Positions 60,496 through 64,000 of a stretch of DNA of 64,000 nucleotides are shown piece after piece. The stretch lies in NCBI RefSeq assembly GCF_900114915.1, contig NZ_FOUS01000002.1:434001-498000 (forward strand), written 5' to 3'. The stretch's first letter is position 1. Every line of letters begins with the position of its first letter. This DNA is from Bradyrhizobium sp. Rc3b. GTDB lineage: Bacteria > Pseudomonadota > Alphaproteobacteria > Rhizobiales > Xanthobacteraceae. A program made the position numbers and the translations under genes. The notes below the pieces were generated by a model that did no database searches, was not told where the DNA came from, and saw only the letters and a list, made by a program, of their open reading frames with translations.

Positions 60496-61176
60496 ATGGC
60501 CAAGGACACCACCGGCCGCTTGCACGTCCAGGTCAAGACCGGCGGCAAGCGCAAATTGTCGTCGAAGCTGTGGCTGGAGCGTCAGCTCAACGATCCCTAT
60601 GTCGTGAAGGCCAAGGCGGTGGGCTATCGCTCGCGCGCCGCGTTCAAGCTTCTGGAGATCGACGACAAATTCCGGCTCTTGAAACCCGGCATGGCCGTGG
60701 TCGACCTTGGCGCGGCGCCCGGCGGCTGGAGCCAGATCGCGGCCAAGCGCGTCGGATCGGTAGAGGGCAAAGGCAAGGTCGTCGCCATCGACCTGTTGGA
60801 AATGCCCGAGATTCCCGGCGTGGATTTCGCGCAGCTCGACTTCATGGCCAACGATGCGCCAGACAAGCTGACCGCGATGCTGGGCGGCGGCGCCGATTTC
60901 GTGATGTCCGACATGGCCGCCAACACCACCGGCCACCGCAAGACCGACCAGCTCCGCATCGTCGGCCTGGTCGAGACGGCGGCCGCGTTTGCCTGCGACG
61001 TGCTCAAGCCCGGCGGCGCGTTTCTGGCCAAGACGTTCCAGAGCGGCGCCGACGCCGATCTGCTCGCCCAGCTCAAGCGCGATTTCGCGACGGTGCGCCA
61101 TGTCAAGCCGGCGGCGAGCCGGCAGGATTCCTCGGAACGCTACGTGCTGGCGACGGGATTTCGGGGCGGGTTGTAG
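60496..61176 (+). CDS. rlmE: 23S rRNA (uridine-2552-2'-O)-methyltransferase
   Basis: 226 residues. The SAM site is VDLGAAPGGWSQIA (69-82); the K-D-K-E tetrad is visible as Lys51 in RAAFKLLE, Asp in SDMAANTTGHR, Lys in FLAKTFQSG and Glu in SSERYVLATGF. It 2'-O-methylates U2552 of 23S rRNA during late 50S assembly. The N-terminal basic KTGGKRKLSSK stretch likely binds RNA. It follows the Ppx/GppA gene with a one-base gap, an arrangement common in alphaproteobacteria. Confidence 0.95.
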   Translation: MAKDTTGRLHVQVKTGGKRKLSSKLWLERQLNDPYVVKAKAVGYRSRAAFKLLEIDDKFRLLKPGMAVVDLGAAPGGWSQIAAKRVGSVEGKGKVVAIDLLEMPEIPGVDFAQLDFMANDAPDKLTAMLGGGADFVMSDMAANTTGHRKTDQLRIVGLVETAAAFACDVLKPGGAFLAKTFQSGADADLLAQLKRDFATVRHVKPAASRQDSSERYVLATGFRGGL

Positions 61177-61260
61177 CGGGTTGCAACGTCCCGTTTTGCA
61201 CTAGTGCTGCAACGCATTGTTCGGCTAGTTTCATCGCGGGATTCCCGGGGTGAGGCCAAA

Positions 61261-62349
61261 ATGAAGTTTCGAGCATTTTCGAGCGTTGCGGCAGCAGCTT
61301 TCACACTGATGGTGGCGCAGCCGGCCGCAGCGCAGTCCGGCGGCATCAGCATCTATCAGGAAATCAACAACAACGTAGTGCAGAACATTCTGCAGAACGT
61401 TCGTGACCAGTTGCGCCGGCGAGACATTGTTCTGCCGTCCTCCGGCAGACTCGCGTTCGGTGTAGGCGGATCGGATTTCGACAACCGTGATCCGTTCGCT
61501 GCCCGTGGTGTCGATGATCCCTTCCGGGCTCTTGCTTACGCGAAAGCGCCGGGCGCGGTCCCTGCTGTCGCTTCAGGCTGGCTCTACAGCGGCAATTTGA
61601 TCGGCGGCGTAGACCGCTCCATGACCGCTGGCATCGTGACCGACACCTCGTCAGTCACCGGAGCATTCGATGTGACGAAGATCGGGATTTTCGCCGGTGA
61701 CGACGCGCTTACGTTCATCGGGACGGGGGGTGGCTCCTGGTCCCACCAGGGCGGTCTGTTGACGGTCGACACCACCGCACCTTCGACCTCGGTCACGGTC
61801 GCATATCTGAGGGGAGGCCTTTCCGCCGATCTGACCAGCTTCGTCGGCTGGACTAGAAGCACGCTGTCAGGCTCCGGATTCGCCCCAGCGGTCATTGAGG
61901 GCAACTCGCTCGGCTTCACCGGAAACGTGCAATACCGGTTTGATTTTCCCTTTTCGGTGTTCATCGAGCCCGGGATCGGAATGACCTACTCCGAAGGCTA
62001 CTCGGAGAACTTCGGGACCAAAATTTCCGATACGACGGAGGTGCACGGCGGGGCCCGGTTCGGTACCCAAATGAGATGGATGGATTATACGGTTCAGCCA
62101 TCCGTCTCCTTGTTCGCCTATCAGATCACCGACTCGAGCGCGCTCGGAGTTGTTGGGCCAATCATTCCCACAAGTGCAATCGGCTATCGCGGGTCCGGCA
62201 AGATTGCCGTTGTCTGGAGCCCGAGTTTCACCTCCTATATCGAGGTGCACGCGATCGGACCGGCCAGCGGTCCCAGCAAGCCGCTCGCAGGATACAGCCC
62301 GACCCAGACCACGGGAGTTCAAGCCGGCCTCCGCTACACGTGGAATTGA
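61261..62349 (+). CDS. outer-membrane beta-barrel protein of autotransporter-like type
   Basis: 362 residues with a signal peptide ending QPAAAQ. The first mature region (NNNVVQNILQNVRDQLRRRD) is polar; from about residue 160 on there are alternating beta strands such as VTVAYLRGGLSADLTSFVGW and YRFDFPFSVFIEPGIG, with Tyr/Trp girdles, ending GLRYTWN. This fits a barrel of roughly 10-14 strands like autotransporter C-terminal domains, but without an obvious passenger. Function unknown. 92 bases later comes a small secreted protein on the same strand. Confidence 0.72.
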   Translation: MKFRAFSSVAAAAFTLMVAQPAAAQSGGISIYQEINNNVVQNILQNVRDQLRRRDIVLPSSGRLAFGVGGSDFDNRDPFAARGVDDPFRALAYAKAPGAVPAVASGWLYSGNLIGGVDRSMTAGIVTDTSSVTGAFDVTKIGIFAGDDALTFIGTGGGSWSHQGGLLTVDTTAPSTSVTVAYLRGGLSADLTSFVGWTRSTLSGSGFAPAVIEGNSLGFTGNVQYRFDFPFSVFIEPGIGMTYSEGYSENFGTKISDTTEVHGGARFGTQMRWMDYTVQPSVSLFAYQITDSSALGVVGPIIPTSAIGYRGSGKIAVVWSPSFTSYIEVHAIGPASGPSKPLAGYSPTQTTGVQAGLRYTWN

Positions 62350-62441
62350 GCAGCCATCGCGTCTGGAGCACGGCCCCAAGCCCTTGATCGGCCTCGAGGG
62401 GTGTGCTCCACTTTAGGTCGAATATTTTGAGGATAGCCACA

Positions 62442-62726
62442 ATGCATATCGGAACGCTTTCCCGCGTAGCTGCGACGCTTGTACTCGGCACCGTCCTGAT
62501 GCCCGCCTTGGCAAATGCCCAGAATGTACAGAGGCCCAACGTCGGGACCGGCGTGACGTCCCGCACATTGCCCAACCCCAATACGCCAAGGGTTCAGCCT
62601 CAGGGATTGCAGACCGGAAGCTACGCCAATCCTGCCGCAAACCGTTTCAACACTCCTCCGTCGCAACCGGACTTTGCCTTATCCGGTCCTTATGTGGGAA
62701 TGAAGTATATCGGGAATGTCCGGTAG
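62442..62726 (+). CDS. small exported Pro/Asn-rich protein
   Basis: 94 residues with a signal peptide MHIGTLSRVAATLVLGTVLM and a likely cut after ANAQ. The mature 60 residues are rich in Asn, Pro, Arg, Thr and Gly with near-repeats (NVQRPNVGTG, TLPNPNTPRV, NPAANRF), probably disordered, ending SGPYVGMKYIGNVR. GAGGATAGCCAC precedes the ATG. I do not recognise a family. Shares the direction of the barrel gene; a surface role is conceivable. Confidence 0.62.
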   Translation: MHIGTLSRVAATLVLGTVLMPALANAQNVQRPNVGTGVTSRTLPNPNTPRVQPQGLQTGSYANPAANRFNTPPSQPDFALSGPYVGMKYIGNVR

Positions 62727-62844
62727 AGGTTTGTTCTCCGGCTTCTGAACCTGGCGTCCGCGCTGTTCTCGCCGCCGCGGCGAATGCTGACGCGCGGGCG
62801 CAGTTTGAAGTCACGATGCTGTGCATGACATCGCGAGCCTCTGA

Positions 62845-63999
62845 TTATCCAAGCCGCTGATCCCGCACGTCCTGCGTATCCTCGCTCGCCGCCTTGACCG
62901 CCGCCTTCTCCGCACCCTTGCCGGCGCCCTTGCGGCTTGCGATCTCAACCGCCTTGCGGCCGGAGATCTCGTGGCCGGCGTCGACGGGCATCTGCCAGAA
63001 GAACCAGCTCGATGCCGCCGAGGTCAGCGCGACCACGAGGAAGGCGGGGGCGAACACGGTGGCGTCGATTTCGCTGACATGGTTGAACCACATCGTCGTT
63101 TCCACGCAGGCCGCGCCGACGGCGACGCCGGCGGAGACGGCGAGCTGCTGGTTGACGCTGACGAGGGTGGTGGCGCGGCTCATCTGCGCGGTCTCGACGT
63201 CGGCATAGGCGACGGTGTTGATCGCGGTGAATTCGAGCGAGCGGAAGAAGCCGCCGATGACCAGGATGACCATGATGATCAGCAGCGGCGTCGTCACCGT
63301 GAACAGCGCGCAGACGGCGAGGAAGAACGCGCTGACGATCGCGTTCACCGTCATCAGGTTGCGAAAGCCGAAGGTGCGGATGATGCGCGCGGCAAGCGTC
63401 TTCATGCCCATGGCGCCGAGCGAGGAGGCGAAGGTGACGAGGCCGGAATGGAACGGCGACAGGCCGAAGCCGATCTGCATCAGGAGCGGCAGCAGGAACG
63501 GCAGCGCGCCGATGCCGAGCCGGAACAGGAAGCCGCCGAACACGGCCGCGCGCAGCGTCGGCAGCTTCAGGAGCGAGAAATCGAGCACCGGCGAGCCCGT
63601 GCGCCGGGCGTGAATGGCGTAGAGCGTCATCGAGATCGCGCCGCCCGCGATCAGTGCGGCGACGGTGCTCCACGGCAGCAGGTTGAGACCGGCAACCGAC
63701 AGGCCGAAGGCGATGCCGGCAAGGCCAATGCCCGCCAGCACCATGCCGTAGAGGTCGAACGGCTCGCGTTCCTCGCTCTTGATCGGGTCGATGAACTTCA
63801 GCGCCATGAAGATGCCGAGCAGCCCGATCGGAATGTTGATCAGGAAGATCCAGTGCCACGACGCGTAGGTGGTGATGAAGCCGCCGAGCGGTGGTCCGAT
63901 CACAGGACCTATGAGGGCAGGGACCGTTACCCACGCCATGGCGTTGACCAGAGCGCTCTTGTCCACTGACCGCAGCAGCACGAGGCGCCCGACCGGTGT
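62845..63999 (-). CDS. DHA2-family MFS exporter, C-terminal part
   Basis: The frame is open to the right edge; about 384 residues are visible of a usual 480-530. TM-rich sequence with VIGPPLGGFITTYASWHWIF and LINIPIGLLGIFMAL is the motif C region of 14-helix drug/proton antiporters (EmrB/QacA type), and a polar tail follows FFWQMPVDAGHEI. The last 35 residues are Lys/Ala-rich, longer than typical. Substrate is unknown; export of toxic compounds is the family role. Confidence 0.85.
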   Translation of the reverse strand, partial: TPVGRLVLLRSVDKSALVNAMAWVTVPALIGPVIGPPLGGFITTYASWHWIFLINIPIGLLGIFMALKFIDPIKSEEREPFDLYGMVLAGIGLAGIAFGLSVAGLNLLPWSTVAALIAGGAISMTLYAIHARRTGSPVLDFSLLKLPTLRAAVFGGFLFRLGIGALPFLLPLLMQIGFGLSPFHSGLVTFASSLGAMGMKTLAARIIRTFGFRNLMTVNAIVSAFFLAVCALFTVTTPLLIIMVILVIGGFFRSLEFTAINTVAYADVETAQMSRATTLVSVNQQLAVSAGVAVGAACVETTMWFNHVSEIDATVFAPAFLVVALTSAASSWFFWQMPVDAGHEISGRKAVEIASRKGAGKGAEKAAVKAASEDTQDVRDQRLG

Positions 64000-64000
64000 C

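Overview
The window is a continuous stretch of high-GC alphaproteobacterial chromosome. Its dense CoA-based catabolism, several families of interspersed palindromic repeats and the neighbour gene types all point to Bradyrhizobium or a close relative in the Nitrobacteraceae. That placement is inference from gene content and remembered repeat sequences; no search was run. I saw no rRNA, tRNA, CRISPR array, phage or insertion sequence. Both ends cut through genes: a sugar kinase on the left and an MFS exporter on the right.

Layout. 1-1 kb: end of a 2-keto-3-deoxygluconate kinase and the KDPG aldolase. 1-5.4 kb: two thiolase-superfamily proteins, a family III CoA-transferase and a DUF35 zinc-ribbon protein; the second thiolase lacks the nucleophilic cysteine. 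5.4-8.5 kb: a 33-residue membrane microprotein, a CMD protein, a MazG-like pyrophosphohydrolase and a glutaminase fused to STAS and cyclic-nucleotide-binding domains. 8.6-16.8 kb: a divergon with TRAP permease, TAXI binding protein and lone biotinyl protein on one side, and IclR regulator, acyl-CoA carboxyltransferase and GMC oxidoreductase on the other, separated by a double palindrome. 17-23.6 kb: a secreted CHAP-like protein, a FAD-linked 2-hydroxyacid dehydrogenase, a TetR regulator, then an operon of AhpD-like protein, acyl-CoA dehydrogenase homologue and CoA-transferase-like pair; the last two enzymes appear to lack canonical catalytic glutamates. 24-30 kb: a polar amino acid ABC importer with a class V aminotransferase and a divergent IclR regulator.

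30-32.2 kb is gene-poor: two small genes, then about 1 kb of noncoding repeat-rich DNA. 32.2-38.2 kb: patatin phospholipase, acetoacetate decarboxylase, CorA/ZntB-type transporter, OprB-type porin and an MFS transporter. 38.3-41.8 kb: thiolase, enoyl-CoA hydratase, thioesterase and TetR regulator. 41.9-47.5 kb: the distal valine pathway (isobutyryl-CoA dehydrogenase, 3-hydroxyisobutyryl-CoA hydrolase, 3-hydroxyisobutyrate dehydrogenase, methylmalonate-semialdehyde dehydrogenase) with a divergent LysR regulator, followed to 52.2 kb by an acyl-CoA synthetase, MaoC hydratase, SDR and a flavoprotein that seems to start at CTG. 52.3-64 kb: D-threonine-aldolase-like enzyme, Uup ATPase, YaiI-type protein, double-hotdog hydratase, orphan CoxL-like molybdoenzyme, Ppx/GppA phosphatase, RlmE methyltransferase, an outer-membrane barrel with a small secreted protein, and the MFS exporter fragment.

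The main theme is acyl-CoA and amino/organic acid breakdown organised in small, locally regulated modules. The most unusual signals are three catalytically altered CoA enzymes beside their partners, the biotinyl/carboxyltransferase/TRAP divergon with its double operator, the long noncoding repeat near 31.3-32 kb, and two unannotatable-by-length items (the 33-residue microprotein and the CTG start).
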